From contig NZ_VFJE01000054.1 of assembly GCF_006385255.1 (NCBI RefSeq), positions 1 to 64,000 of the forward strand: a stretch of DNA of 64,000 nt, in the 5' to 3' direction. The translations under genes and the position numbers were made by a program. The notes below the pieces were generated by a model that saw only the letters and a list, made by a program, of their open reading frames with translations, did no database searches and was not told where the DNA came from. Position 1 is the first letter of the stretch, and each line of letters opens with the position of its first letter. This DNA is from Flavobacterium microcysteis. GTDB lineage: Bacteria; Bacteroidota; Bacteroidia; Flavobacteriales; Flavobacteriaceae. Positions 24,621 to 33,302 of the stretch are shown here, piece by piece.

Positions 24621-25340
24621 TTATTCTAGTGGTGACAATCCAAACATCAATACCAGTTTATCACCTTGGTATAAATTTAGGGTTTGGTCTGCTATATCAT
24701 ATCTGAAAGTACCATCAGTCAGCATTTTCAGCAAAGTTCCTTCTAATTTGGTTTTGTTTTCGTCCGGGCATGCCATCATCGTGCTTACAATTTTTGAGAA
24801 AGAGATTTTGTCTTTTGTCAATTCAAATCCACCTCCTATTCGGTTGCAGCCTCCAGAACCTGCCATTCTTTTACCATCGGCCTGAAAAATAAGGTAGGCT
24901 GACGAAGCCGATGGCATAGTTCCATTTATTTGGATCAGATTCCATTTGTATTTTGTGATGAAGGCCAATTCTGTGGCTGCTTCATTCGCTATTTTTTCCT
25001 TTTTGATGATTCTTTTTAGTTTGTAGGTATAGGCGCTGGCATCAGCCGGAATATTTTTTCTTTTGGTTCTTTTAACGTCAATTACATATCGGTAACCAGG
25101 CGTGTATTCAAATCCCTCGATCTGACTGTAGAAAAATTCCCAGTCTTTACTCTTTTTATATTTTACCTGATAGCAATTTTGTGGGGCAACACCTGTGCAG
25201 CCAGCCAATTCTTCTTTTATCGTCATTCGTACCGTATCTGCATTGGCTTGCGTTGAAAGGAAAGTGAATCCTATCAATAGCATAAGTGCTTTTAGAGAGA
25301 AAATTTGTTTCATTTTGTTTGAGCTTTTAAATGTTTTCAT
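24621..25340 (-). CDS. Secreted DUF4377-META domain protein (HslJ-like)
   Basis: A 239-residue protein with a signal peptide ending about QANA. The DUF4377 module (about residues 40-115; GYRYVIDVKRTKRKN) is followed by a META/HslJ domain (about 125-235), with GSGGCNRIGGGF and MMACPDENKTKLE including the conserved cysteines. META proteins such as HslJ are envelope stress-linked, and the combination is seen in heat- or motility-related lipoproteins. Met10 is an alternative start. Monocistronic. Confidence 0.83.
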   Translation of the reverse strand: MKTFKSSNKMKQIFSLKALMLLIGFTFLSTQANADTVRMTIKEELAGCTGVAPQNCYQVKYKKSKDWEFFYSQIEGFEYTPGYRYVIDVKRTKRKNIPADASAYTYKLKRIIKKEKIANEAATELAFITKYKWNLIQINGTMPSASSAYLIFQADGKRMAGSGGCNRIGGGFELTKDKISFSKIVSTMMACPDENKTKLEGTLLKMLTDGTFRYDIADQTLNLYQGDKLVLMFGLSPLE

Positions 25341-25462
25341 AACTGTTTATATTATTTTGCAACACTTAAGGCAAACTTCATACCGTAATTTCACAGCAAA
25401 TGAAAAAATATTGATTTTAACTTTTTATTATACTTTTTTATAACTTTTCCAAAAATCAAAAT

Positions 25463-26017
25463 TTAGAACCATGTGGCCTTTAAAACTCTTTGCGCCTGTT
25501 GGATATGTCTTTCGTTGTGATAAATAAGAAATCGAAACGTATCACCTAATTTTAACTTAATCAAAGTTGAGATACTGATACTGGTTTTAGTCTTATTAAG
25601 GCTGACCTTTCCCGCATTTTCAAGCAATAGGAGCAGTTTATTTTGTTGGCTGATAAATGTTTGAAGTACACTTTTGTCTAACTTGCTATTAATGGGATTC
25701 ATGTTTTTAAAAGTCTTCATCTTGTTCAGCTTGGCTTTTGGGAGCATGCTTTTTGCAAAATAATTTCCTAACAGGCCACTTTTAAATTCTGCTTCCGACT
25801 TAGAATTTGATGAATTGATTTGTTTTTCAATTTCAGGCAGGTAGAAATTGCCATAACGGTTAAGATGTTCGATACACTCCAGGACGCTCCAACTATCTGG
25901 TGTTATTCTGGCATTAAGCGGTTTTTCTGTTTGTTTTTCAAGTGATGTTGCATATTCGATATGGCTTTTTACTTGTGTAGTGAGCTCTTGTAGCAACAGT
26001 TGTGATTCAATCTTCAT
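25463..26017 (-). CDS. DinB-family protein
   Basis: A 184-residue four-helix bundle of the DinB/YfiT superfamily. It has the characteristic SWSVLECIEHLNRYGNFYLPEIEK and a C-terminal FLIYHNERHIQQAQRVL, whose histidines match the usual three-His metal site (one of them in CIEHL). The family includes metal-dependent thiol-S-transferases and many uncharacterised proteins. It lies next to a Crp-like regulator on the same strand, about 50 bases downstream. Confidence 0.85.
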   Translation of the reverse strand: MKIESQLLLQELTTQVKSHIEYATSLEKQTEKPLNARITPDSWSVLECIEHLNRYGNFYLPEIEKQINSSNSKSEAEFKSGLLGNYFAKSMLPKAKLNKMKTFKNMNPINSKLDKSVLQTFISQQNKLLLLLENAGKVSLNKTKTSISISTLIKLKLGDTFRFLIYHNERHIQQAQRVLKATWF

Positions 26018-26068
26018 TTTTTTTCTTGCAAAGTTCTCACGAATCAGAAAAAAAATCCTTGATTGAAC

Positions 26069-26602
26069 TCAAGATTTTTTGAGTCGGGATAAGGTTTCAG
26101 GTGTCATGCGCAGGTAGTTTGCAATATGCTTGTTGGGAATTTCCTGAAAGAGTTGCGGGCTTCGTTTCAGAACCCTTTCATAGCGCTCTCGTGGCGATTG
26201 AATCAAAAGGTCTTTTTCTCTTTCGATTTGCTGCAGTACTAAATCTTCCAATATCTCAAGCCAAATCTTAAGGTTTTCGGGACTGTTATTAATATAGGTC
26301 ATGAACGTTTCTTTAGAAATAACTCTGACTGTGGATTTCTTTATTGCCTGTATGTAGAAATCCGATGCCTTTTGTGTAAAGAAGGAATCGAGTGCAACAA
26401 TAATATTATTCTGGTATCCAAAACGAATAATGCGTTCTTCGTGACCATCTGTGATAAAAATCCTCAGGCTTCCGTTTTCTACAAAGTAGATGTTACTATC
26501 AATACTACCACCTGTTTTTAAAAATTGGTTTCTTTCGACGGTCATCGTTTTTTCAAACAGGCTGCCTATATCGAACTTATTTATGATTATTGCTTTACTC
26601 AT
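26069..26602 (-). CDS. Crp/Fnr-family transcription regulator
   Basis: About 177 residues, from the ATG at 26602; a TTG-initiated frame four codons longer exists. An N-terminal cyclic-nucleotide-binding-like domain (IYFVENGSLRIFITDGHEERIIRFGYQ) is followed by a short C-terminal HTH part (HIANYLRMTPETLSRLKK). This short form, ending within the recognition helix, is frequent in Bacteroidetes. It may control the neighbouring DinB or GNAT genes; no binding site is identifiable. Confidence 0.85.
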   Translation of the reverse strand: MSKAIIINKFDIGSLFEKTMTVERNQFLKTGGSIDSNIYFVENGSLRIFITDGHEERIIRFGYQNNIIVALDSFFTQKASDFYIQAIKKSTVRVISKETFMTYINNSPENLKIWLEILEDLVLQQIEREKDLLIQSPRERYERVLKRSPQLFQEIPNKHIANYLRMTPETLSRLKKS

Positions 26603-26625
26603 GCTATACTGCAAAAATGGTAGTA

Positions 26626-27027
26626 CTACACAACTTTTAGAGCCATGCCTCTGGAATGTGGCAAAGTATCCTTAAAACCAAATTTTTCATACAAGTGGTT
26701 GGCATCACCATCGGCTAATAGACTTACATAGCACGATTTTGGCAATTTGGTTTGTATAAAATTGGATATTTGCTGCATGATCACTTTTCCGATACCCAGT
26801 CCCTGGTTTTCCGGAAGCACACAAATATCGACAACTTGACAAAAGCATCCTCCATCACCTATAATGCGTCCCATTCCTACAATTGTTCCTCCTTTTTTTA
26901 TCATTACCGAATAAACCGAATTTTGAAGTCCTATTGTGGCGGCTTCTATGTCTTTACTGGAAAGACCTGATTTTGTGCGAAGCTCTCTGTAGATTTCTAA
27001 TGGGATATTGTTTTCTATGATTTCCAT
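26626..27027 (-). CDS. GNAT-family N-acetyltransferase
   Basis: A 133-residue compact GNAT enzyme with the acetyl-CoA loop motif VLPENQGLGIGKVIM (about residues 70-84) and the C-terminal HLYEKFGFKDTL. The acceptor substrate is unknown. It precedes the Crp-like gene on the same strand with a 23-base gap. Confidence 0.87.
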   Translation of the reverse strand: MEIIENNIPLEIYRELRTKSGLSSKDIEAATIGLQNSVYSVMIKKGGTIVGMGRIIGDGGCFCQVVDICVLPENQGLGIGKVIMQQISNFIQTKLPKSCYVSLLADGDANHLYEKFGFKDTLPHSRGMALKVV

Positions 27028-27219
27028 TTTATTGAGTATTAGGGCAAAAGTTTTTAATTTACTTGTATAAGTTATCGCTACCTTTTACATTTGTCTTATT
27101 AAAATCTCTTTATAAAAATATTGATTTTGCAAAAGCCTCAAGCTTCTGCCGGTCCAATTTACTTCTATCAAGTAAATCAGGACTAAGATACTATTTTCAA
27201 TAATTTTATAAAGAACAAA

Positions 27220-27867
27220 ATGAAACAAGATATAAAAATTGCCGTCATTGGCGGTACCGGAAAATCTGGCCAATACCTCGTCAGAGAATTAATCAACCAA
27301 GGTTTTACATTCAAGCTTTTGGTACGAAATCCTAAAAATTTCCAATCAGATTATGCAAATGTAGAAGTCGTCTTTGGCGATGCTTCTGATTATGATTCCA
27401 TAGCGAAGCTAATAGAAGGTTGCCATGCTATAATCAGCACTTTGGGCTTGGGTATTCCTCCCAGCGAACCCACATTATTCAGCAAAGCGACAACTAACAT
27501 TCTTCAGGCCATGCAACAATGGAATGTTCAACGTTATATTGTAACAACCGGATTGAATGTCAACACTCCGCAGGATCAAAAAGGTCCAAAAGCGACTTTT
27601 GCTACCAATTGGATGTATGAAAACTTTCCGGTTTCGACAACAAACAAACAATTGGAGTATGATATTTTAACCCAGAGTGCGGTCGACTGGACTTTGGTAC
27701 GGCTTCCTCAGATTGAACTCGTTGATGAAAAATGTCCAATTGCTATAAGCCTTGAAGATTGTCCGGGTGACAAAATCAGTGCTACGACTCTGGCACATTT
27801 TCTTATCAAACAGATTAACGACCATACGTTTATTAAAAAATCGCCTTTTATTGCGAATTTACCTTAA
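27220..27867 (+). CDS. NAD(P)-binding NmrA/SDR-like protein
   Basis: A 215-residue atypical short-chain dehydrogenase. The nucleotide motif is VIGGTGKSGQYLVREL (residues 10-25), followed by LVRNP, VVFGDASD and AIISTLGLG. The catalytic YxxxK of classical SDRs is not evident, as in NmrA-like or flavin-reductase-like members. The C-terminus carries DWTLVRLPQI. It is a single gene with a terminator after it. Confidence 0.85.
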   Translation: MKQDIKIAVIGGTGKSGQYLVRELINQGFTFKLLVRNPKNFQSDYANVEVVFGDASDYDSIAKLIEGCHAIISTLGLGIPPSEPTLFSKATTNILQAMQQWNVQRYIVTTGLNVNTPQDQKGPKATFATNWMYENFPVSTTNKQLEYDILTQSAVDWTLVRLPQIELVDEKCPIAISLEDCPGDKISATTLAHFLIKQINDHTFIKKSPFIANLP

Positions 27868-27869
27868 AC

Positions 27870-27898
27870 AAAAAGCGGGCTATTAAGCCCGCTTTTCA
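27870..27898. terminator. Bidirectional terminator between NmrA-like and arginase-family genes
   Basis: The stem AAAAGCGGGCT/AGCCCGCTTTT with a four-base loop lies between convergent genes. Confidence 0.88.
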
Positions 27899-27902
27899 AT
27901 TA

Positions 27903-28991
27903 TTATCTGTTGAATTTAATCTTTTCTCCTACCGGAAGACCATTGTTTTTTGCCAAAACTCCACACATGTGGAAAAGCATTCTGGCTCCGACATTTCCGT
28001 CCCAATCATCATCACCCGGGGCTACTTCTACTAAATCAAATCCGATGATTTCTTTTCCACTTTCACCTAGCTTGCTTAAAAGGTAAGCGGCTTGTTCAAA
28101 AGAGAATCCGCCAGGAACCGGTGTACCTGTATTTGGGCAATACCAAGGATACATCCCGTCAATATCAAAACTGATGGCAACTTTTTGCGGAAGCGCTGCA
28201 ATAATTGCTTCACACTGTTGTTCCCAAGTTTTCCCCGTATAAGTTTCAGCTTTTAGATCCATGTCTGTATGTACTAACACGCGGTTTCCATGTTCAAAAG
28301 CAGTTTCAACTTCCTGCTGGCAGAAATCACGAATTCCTACCTGTACGATTTTAGTAAGCTGCGGAATCTGCAACGCATTGTACATAATAGAAGCATGAGA
28401 ATAAGTAAATCCTTCGTAGGCAATTCTCAAATCCATATGAGCATCCAAGTGCAACAAACCAAATTCGCTATGCTGTGAAGCCAACGCCTCATAATATCCT
28501 AATGGTGTAGAGTGATCACCACCTAAAAGGGCAACTTTTTTACCTTTTTTAGTCCAGTATAATACTCTTTCCTTTACTTCTTCTTTCAGGTTTTTACAAA
28601 CCTTGTTGATTTTGTCCAAATCAGATTGCAGTCCCGGAAGGCTTTCGATAACTTCTCCATTTTCCAAGGCTTCAATAATAGGCTGTGCCAAGCTTTTATA
28701 TTTTTCGCTTTCTTTTGCCCATTTTTCGGTCTGTTCGTTAGTATCGAGATAGATTCCCAATTTCCATAATTCTGGAAATTCCTGATGGTGCAAGTCTACC
28801 TGAAACGACGCATCCAAAATGGCATCAGGGCCTTCAGAAGCTCCAGAACCATAACTTACGGTTACTTCCCAAGGCACAGGAATGATAATAATTTCGCTGT
28901 CTTCGGCAGAAAATGGAAGTCCAAAGATGCTGGCATCTGCCAAACCTGGCTGGCTTGGATCAAAGTTTTTTATAATTTGTTCTTTTGTCAT
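27903..28991 (-). CDS. Arginase/agmatinase-family metallohydrolase
   Basis: A 362-residue ureohydrolase-fold enzyme. Metal-site motifs are LLGGDHSTPLG, LLHLDAHMDLR and SFDIDGMYPWYCPNTGTPVPGG, with GFDLVEVAPGDD near the C-terminus. It is longer than classical agmatinases (about 300 residues). There is an insertion around residues 75-130 and an unusual segment after DxD. Annotation pipelines would call it agmatinase, but formimidoylglutamase or guanidine hydrolase are possible. It lies 44 bases downstream of kynureninase and is probably co-transcribed. Confidence 0.82.
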   Translation of the reverse strand: MTKEQIIKNFDPSQPGLADASIFGLPFSAEDSEIIIIPVPWEVTVSYGSGASEGPDAILDASFQVDLHHQEFPELWKLGIYLDTNEQTEKWAKESEKYKSLAQPIIEALENGEVIESLPGLQSDLDKINKVCKNLKEEVKERVLYWTKKGKKVALLGGDHSTPLGYYEALASQHSEFGLLHLDAHMDLRIAYEGFTYSHASIMYNALQIPQLTKIVQVGIRDFCQQEVETAFEHGNRVLVHTDMDLKAETYTGKTWEQQCEAIIAALPQKVAISFDIDGMYPWYCPNTGTPVPGGFSFEQAAYLLSKLGESGKEIIGFDLVEVAPGDDDWDGNVGARMLFHMCGVLAKNNGLPVGEKIKFNR

Positions 28992-29035
28992 GATTTATTT
29001 TTTGAGAACCGAAACGAATCGATTTCTTTATTTTA

Positions 29036-30316
29036 TTATTTGTGTGATAGTATTCCTTCTTTCAATATCTGTCCAAATTCGTACATATCTTCGAAAGAAC
29101 AATATAACGGAACCGGAGCTAATCGAATTACGTTTGGCTCTCTCCAATCGGTTATAACTCCATTTTTCATAAGATAGTCAAACAAAGCACGTCCTTCTCC
29201 ATGTAGGAACACCGATAATTGCGAGGCTCTTTCTACAGCATTTTCAGGAGTGATTATTTCAAATGTACTGTCGACTTCCTTGTCTATTTCATGCAAGATA
29301 AACTCCAAATAGGAAGTGATTTTGTCTCGTTTTTCAATCAAGGCGTCCATTCCAACCTCAGCAAACATTTCTACCGAGGCTAAATAGGGCGCTAAAGACA
29401 ATATAGGAAGGTTACTTATCTGCCAACCGTTTGCTCCTGCTTCCGGAGAAAATTTTGGTTCCATCAGAAAGCGTCTTTCTTTGTTATGTCCCCACCATCC
29501 GGCAAAACGATTGAGTTCGTAATTATCGTGGTGCATTTCATGTACAAAACAACCGGAAGCATTTCCAGGTCCTGAGTTCATGTATTTATAACTACACCAG
29601 GCTGCAAAATCTACATCCCAGTCGTGCAATTCCAATTTTATGTTTCCTGCAGCATGTGCTAAGTCCCAGCCTACATAGGCTCCAACTTTATGTCCAGCTT
29701 CGGTTATGGTTTTGATATCGAAAACTTGTCCGGTATAGTAGTTTACTCCACCAATCAATACCAAGGCAATTTCATCACCCAATTCTTCAATTTTAGCAAG
29801 CACATCTTCCAAACGGATGTTGTGCTCTCCTTCCCTTCTTTGCAATTCTACAATAGCGTCCTCTGGATTATATCCGTGAAAACGCACTTGGCTTTGCAGC
29901 ATGTATTGGTCACTTGGAAAAGCTTTTGCCTCACAAAGGATTTTATATTTTTTTTCGGTTGGACGATAGAAAGAAACCATCAATAGGTGAAGATTTACCG
30001 TCAGGGTATTCATTACCGATACTTCAGATGGAAGCGCCCCTACGATTTTGCTTAGCGGTGCGGCAAATCTTTCATGATAATCCCACCATGGTTTTTCAGC
30101 ATAGAAATGACCTTCGACAGCCAGCTTAGCCCAATCATCCATCACTTCATCTACATAGGCTTTGGTTCTTTTAGGCTGCAACCCTAAAGAGTTTCCTGTA
30201 AAATAAATTACTTTTCTTCCGTTTACTTGTGGGAAAAGAAATTCATTTCTATAATGGTGCAGTTTGTCTTGCGAATCTAGTTCTTGTGCAAATTCGCGGG
30301 TATTTTGAAAGGTCAT
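29036..30316 (-). CDS. kynU: Kynureninase
   Basis: A 426-residue PLP enzyme cleaving kynurenine or 3-hydroxykynurenine to (3-hydroxy)anthranilate and alanine. Markers are YFTGNSLGLQPKRT at the N-terminus, DLAHAAGN (cofactor Asp), the Schiff-base lysine in WCSYKYMNSGPG, and GWWGHN. It works downstream of KMO (17.5-18.8 kb). Tryptophan dioxygenase and formamidase are not in the window. The adjacent co-directional gene is the arginase-family hydrolase. Confidence 0.94.
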   Translation of the reverse strand: MTFQNTREFAQELDSQDKLHHYRNEFLFPQVNGRKVIYFTGNSLGLQPKRTKAYVDEVMDDWAKLAVEGHFYAEKPWWDYHERFAAPLSKIVGALPSEVSVMNTLTVNLHLLMVSFYRPTEKKYKILCEAKAFPSDQYMLQSQVRFHGYNPEDAIVELQRREGEHNIRLEDVLAKIEELGDEIALVLIGGVNYYTGQVFDIKTITEAGHKVGAYVGWDLAHAAGNIKLELHDWDVDFAAWCSYKYMNSGPGNASGCFVHEMHHDNYELNRFAGWWGHNKERRFLMEPKFSPEAGANGWQISNLPILSLAPYLASVEMFAEVGMDALIEKRDKITSYLEFILHEIDKEVDSTFEIITPENAVERASQLSVFLHGEGRALFDYLMKNGVITDWREPNVIRLAPVPLYCSFEDMYEFGQILKEGILSHK

Positions 30317-30420
30317 TGGTTGTTTTTTAGATGGCCGTAAAAATAGGAAAAAAGATTGATTTTGGAAAGAGCTTGAAGAGAACGGGGATTTGTTTGGATA
30401 GAAATTGAAGTGTTTTTTTA

Positions 30421-30450
30421 GCCACAGATTAGGGTGATTGTGCGGATTTA
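30421..30450 (+). repeat. Second copy of the GCCACAGATTAG intergenic repeat
   Basis: The sequence starts GCCACAGATTAGGGTGATTG and ends CGGATTTA. It matches 20778-20807 in layout and about two thirds of positions. The long inverted repeat of the other copy is missing here. Confidence 0.55.
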
Positions 30451-30461
30451 GGTGGAAATAA

Positions 30462-30490
30462 AAAATCTCGCCATTGCTGACGAGATTTTG
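30462..30490 (-). terminator. Terminator after queA
   Basis: The stem AAAATCTCG/CGAGATTTT is followed by T's on the minus strand. It lies 23 bases past the queA stop. Confidence 0.8.
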
Positions 30491-30512
30491 ATTTGTTATG
30501 TTATAGCTCTGA

Positions 30513-31562
30513 TTACAAAATCAGCATGGCATCACCATAAGAATAGAATTTGTATCCTTCTTTGATAGCTTCTTCATATGCTTTTTTCATAAGATCGTGT
30601 CCTGTAAAGGCCGAGATCATCATCAACAGTGTTGACTTTGGCGTATGGAAGTTTGTGATCATGCAGTCTGCAATACTAAAATCATGTGGAGGGAAGATGA
30701 ATTTATTCGTCCAGCCATCGTATGGGTTTAATGTTTTTGCAGAAGAAACTGAACTTTCGATGGCACGCATAGAAGTAGTTCCAACAGCACATATTTTTTT
30801 CTTGTTTACTTTTGCCTTATTCACGATATCGCAAGCTTCCTGAGTAATTTTCAATTCTTCAGAATCCATTTTGTGCTTAGATAAATCTTCTACCTCAACT
30901 GGGTTGAAGGTTCCTAATCCAACATGCAATGTTACTTCAGCAAAATCGATTCCTTTAATTTCTAATCTTTTCAATAAATGTCTTGAAAAGTGCAAACCAG
31001 CTGTTGGTGCAGCTACTGCTCCTTCTTCTTTAGCATAAATTGTCTGGTAGCGCTCTGCATCTTCCGGAGTTACCTCACGGTTGATGTATTTCGGGATTGG
31101 AGTTTCTCCAAGTTCTGTAAGCTTGTTTCTGAATTCTTCGTAAGAACCGTCATAAAGGAAACGTAACGTTCTTCCACGTGATGTTGTATTATCAATAACC
31201 TCAGCAACTAATGAATCATCGTCACCAAAATACAGTTTGTTTCCAATTCTTATCTTACGTGCCGGATCAACCAAAACGTCCCATAATCTTTGCTCTGCAT
31301 TTAGTTCTCTTAATAAGAAAACCTCAATTCTGGCTCCTGTTTTTTCTTTATTTCCATATAGCCTTGCAGGGAAAACCTTGGTATTGTTCAGCACCATTAC
31401 GTCACCTTCTTCGAAATAATCGATTATGTCTTTGAACATCTTATGTTCAATCGTTTTAGTCTTTCTGTTTACAACCATCAGACGAGATTCGTCTCTGTTT
31501 TCTGCTGGATATTCCGCTAGAAGTTCTTTCGGTAAATTGAAATTGAAGTGTGATAATTTCAT
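30513..31562 (-). CDS. queA: SAM:tRNA ribosyltransferase-isomerase QueA
   Basis: A 349-residue enzyme that transfers the ribosyl part of SAM to preQ1 in tRNA, giving epoxyqueuosine. Conserved segments include [47 protein letters not shown] and the C-terminal [11 protein letters not shown]. Full length. A promoter lies at 31627-31658. The leader contains a hairpin but no preQ1 aptamer that I recognise. Confidence 0.95.
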   Translation of the reverse strand: MKLSHFNFNLPKELLAEYPAENRDESRLMVVNRKTKTIEHKMFKDIIDYFEEGDVMVLNNTKVFPARLYGNKEKTGARIEVFLLRELNAEQRLWDVLVDPARKIRIGNKLYFGDDDSLVAEVIDNTTSRGRTLRFLYDGSYEEFRNKLTELGETPIPKYINREVTPEDAERYQTIYAKEEGAVAAPTAGLHFSRHLLKRLEIKGIDFAEVTLHVGLGTFNPVEVEDLSKHKMDSEELKITQEACDIVNKAKVNKKKICAVGTTSMRAIESSVSSAKTLNPYDGWTNKFIFPPHDFSIADCMITNFHTPKSTLLMMISAFTGHDLMKKAYEEAIKEGYKFYSYGDAMLIL

Positions 31563-31626
31563 AATAGAATTTTGATTTGAGGTAAAAACCCGGCTTTCCG
31601 GTAAGCCCTAAATTTTAAACCGGCTG

Positions 31627-31658
31627 CAAATATACGATGGTGCGATAGGCGTTGTCAA
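31627..31658 (-). promoter_or_regulatory. Promoter of queA
   Basis: On the minus strand TTG (31658-31656), 21 bases, then TATATTTG (31634-31627). It predicts a leader of about 58 bases that includes a GGCTT/AAGCC hairpin. Confidence 0.65.
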
Positions 31659-31736
31659 GTGTTTTGGCTTTTATTTAGTCAGAAATTTTTATGTTGGCTA
31701 TAACGCAAAGTGTTGAAGCCTATAAACATTGGGTTT

Positions 31737-32963
31737 TTAGATTTTGTCCATCTGAAAACCAATGCTCTTTAAGTCTTCCCAAAAACCAGGATAGGATTTT
31801 GATACGACTCCTGCATCTTTTATGATTATTGGAACTTTTATTGCCAATGGAGCAAAAGCCATCGCCATTCTATGATCATCATAAGTGGCTATTGAAATAT
31901 CTGATTTTATTTCTCCCGACACTCCTAATTCTAAGGTATCTTCGGTTACTTTTATTGCAGCGCCCAGTTTTTGAAGTTCGGTCTTTAAAGCTTCCAAACG
32001 GTCTGTTTCCTTGATTTTAAGCGTATGAAGTCCCGATAAGTGACATGTTATTCCCAATCCAAAACAGGTCACAGCAATTGTCTGGGCAATATCTGGCGAA
32101 TCATTTAGATTCAAGACCAGATTTTCATTAATAGTGTCTGAGTTTTTTCTAAGAATAATAGCGTTTCCATCAAAACTAGTGTCTACACCCAATTCTTTAT
32201 AAATTTCAGCCAATACCGAATCGCCTTGAAGGCTATGCTGCTTATAACTGGAAAGCTTTATTTCTGTTCCAATTTTTGACAAAGCCGTTATTGAATAAAA
32301 ATAAGATGCTGAACTCCAATCGGATTCTACAGTGAGTTGATTCGATTGAACTTCTTTCTTTGGCTGAATATGTATTGTGTTTTCTTTAAAATCTGTTTTA
32401 ACGCCAATTTCCTCCAGTAGTGCCAAAGTCATTTTGATATAGGGCACTGATGTTATTTTTCCTTGCAACTGGAGTTCCAGTCCATTTTCAAGTTTTGGAG
32501 CGATCAATAACAAAGCTGAAATATACTGGCTGCTGATAGTAGCCGGAAGTGAAACTTTATTTTTGGAAAGTTGCTGTCCTTTGATTTTTATTGGCGGAAA
32601 TCCTTCTTTTTCTTCATAGGTGATAGCAGCTCCCAATTGGTTTAAGGCGTCCACTAAAATCTTAATGGGACGCTCTTTCATTCTTGACGAACCTGTCAGG
32701 ATAACTTCCCGTCCTTCTCTCGTTGCAAAATAGGCCGTAAGAAATCGCATTGCCGTCCCGGCATGATGTACATCTACTACTGAATCTTTAGTCTTAAGTG
32801 CTTTATCCATCACTTCTGAGTCATCAGAATTTGAAGTGTTTTTGAGAGTAATGGCAGGATATAAAGCCTGTAGCAGCAGTAACCTATTGGTTTCTGATTT
32901 GGATCCTGTTATCGAAATTTCAGATTTGATATGGCAGGTTGCAGGCTTTAAACTTAGATTCAT
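31737..32963 (-). CDS. aroA: 3-phosphoshikimate 1-carboxyvinyltransferase (EPSP synthase)
   Basis: A 408-residue enzyme of the shikimate pathway, joining PEP to shikimate-3-phosphate. Motifs are GSKSETNRLLLLQAL, HAGTAMRFLTAYFA, LTGSSRMKERPI and the C-terminal DDHRMAMAFAPLA. It is slightly shorter than the E. coli enzyme, as usual for Bacteroidetes. It follows the MazG-like gene by nine bases, and lies a few genes from the DAHP synthase and pheA cluster. Confidence 0.94.
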   Translation of the reverse strand: MNLSLKPATCHIKSEISITGSKSETNRLLLLQALYPAITLKNTSNSDDSEVMDKALKTKDSVVDVHHAGTAMRFLTAYFATREGREVILTGSSRMKERPIKILVDALNQLGAAITYEEKEGFPPIKIKGQQLSKNKVSLPATISSQYISALLLIAPKLENGLELQLQGKITSVPYIKMTLALLEEIGVKTDFKENTIHIQPKKEVQSNQLTVESDWSSASYFYSITALSKIGTEIKLSSYKQHSLQGDSVLAEIYKELGVDTSFDGNAIILRKNSDTINENLVLNLNDSPDIAQTIAVTCFGLGITCHLSGLHTLKIKETDRLEALKTELQKLGAAIKVTEDTLELGVSGEIKSDISIATYDDHRMAMAFAPLAIKVPIIIKDAGVVSKSYPGFWEDLKSIGFQMDKI

Positions 32964-32972
32964 TTTGTTTTG

Positions 32973-33299
32973 CTATTTGAGTTTTTCGTTATTCTTGTGT
33001 CGGTCCTTATCTCTGTCTGATTTTAGGTCCATTTTTTTATCAAAGGCTTCCTGAAGATTGATTCCTGTTTGGTTTGCCAAACACAAAACCACAAAAACCA
33101 CATCGGCTAATTCTTCTCCCAAATCTTTGTTTTTGTCTGATTCTTTTTCTGACTGTTCACCATAGCGGCGAGCTATGATACGGGCTACTTCTCCAACTTC
33201 TTCTGTAAGCTGTGCCATATTTGTAAGCTCATTGAAATAACGAACTCCGTGTTCTTTTATCCAGTTGTCAACCTGAAGTTGTGCGTTTTTTATTTCCAT
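32973..33299 (-). CDS. MazG-like nucleotide pyrophosphohydrolase
   Basis: A 108-residue all-alpha NTP pyrophosphatase. Metal-binding motifs are EEVGEVARIIARRYGEQ and EELADVVFVVLCLA (ExxE...ExxD pattern). It likely cleans the nucleotide pool of non-canonical NTPs. It lies between a DUF3857 gene (three-base gap) and aroA (nine-base gap), so it is part of one leftward operon. Confidence 0.88.
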   Translation of the reverse strand: MEIKNAQLQVDNWIKEHGVRYFNELTNMAQLTEEVGEVARIIARRYGEQSEKESDKNKDLGEELADVVFVVLCLANQTGINLQEAFDKKMDLKSDRDKDRHKNNEKLK

Positions 33300-33302
33300 T
33301 TG

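Noticed and set aside
31563..31626. preQ1 riboswitch in the queA leader
   Set aside because: A hairpin (GGCTT/AAGCC) is present, but the A-rich tail and pseudoknot of preQ1-I and the layout of preQ1-II are not recognisable.
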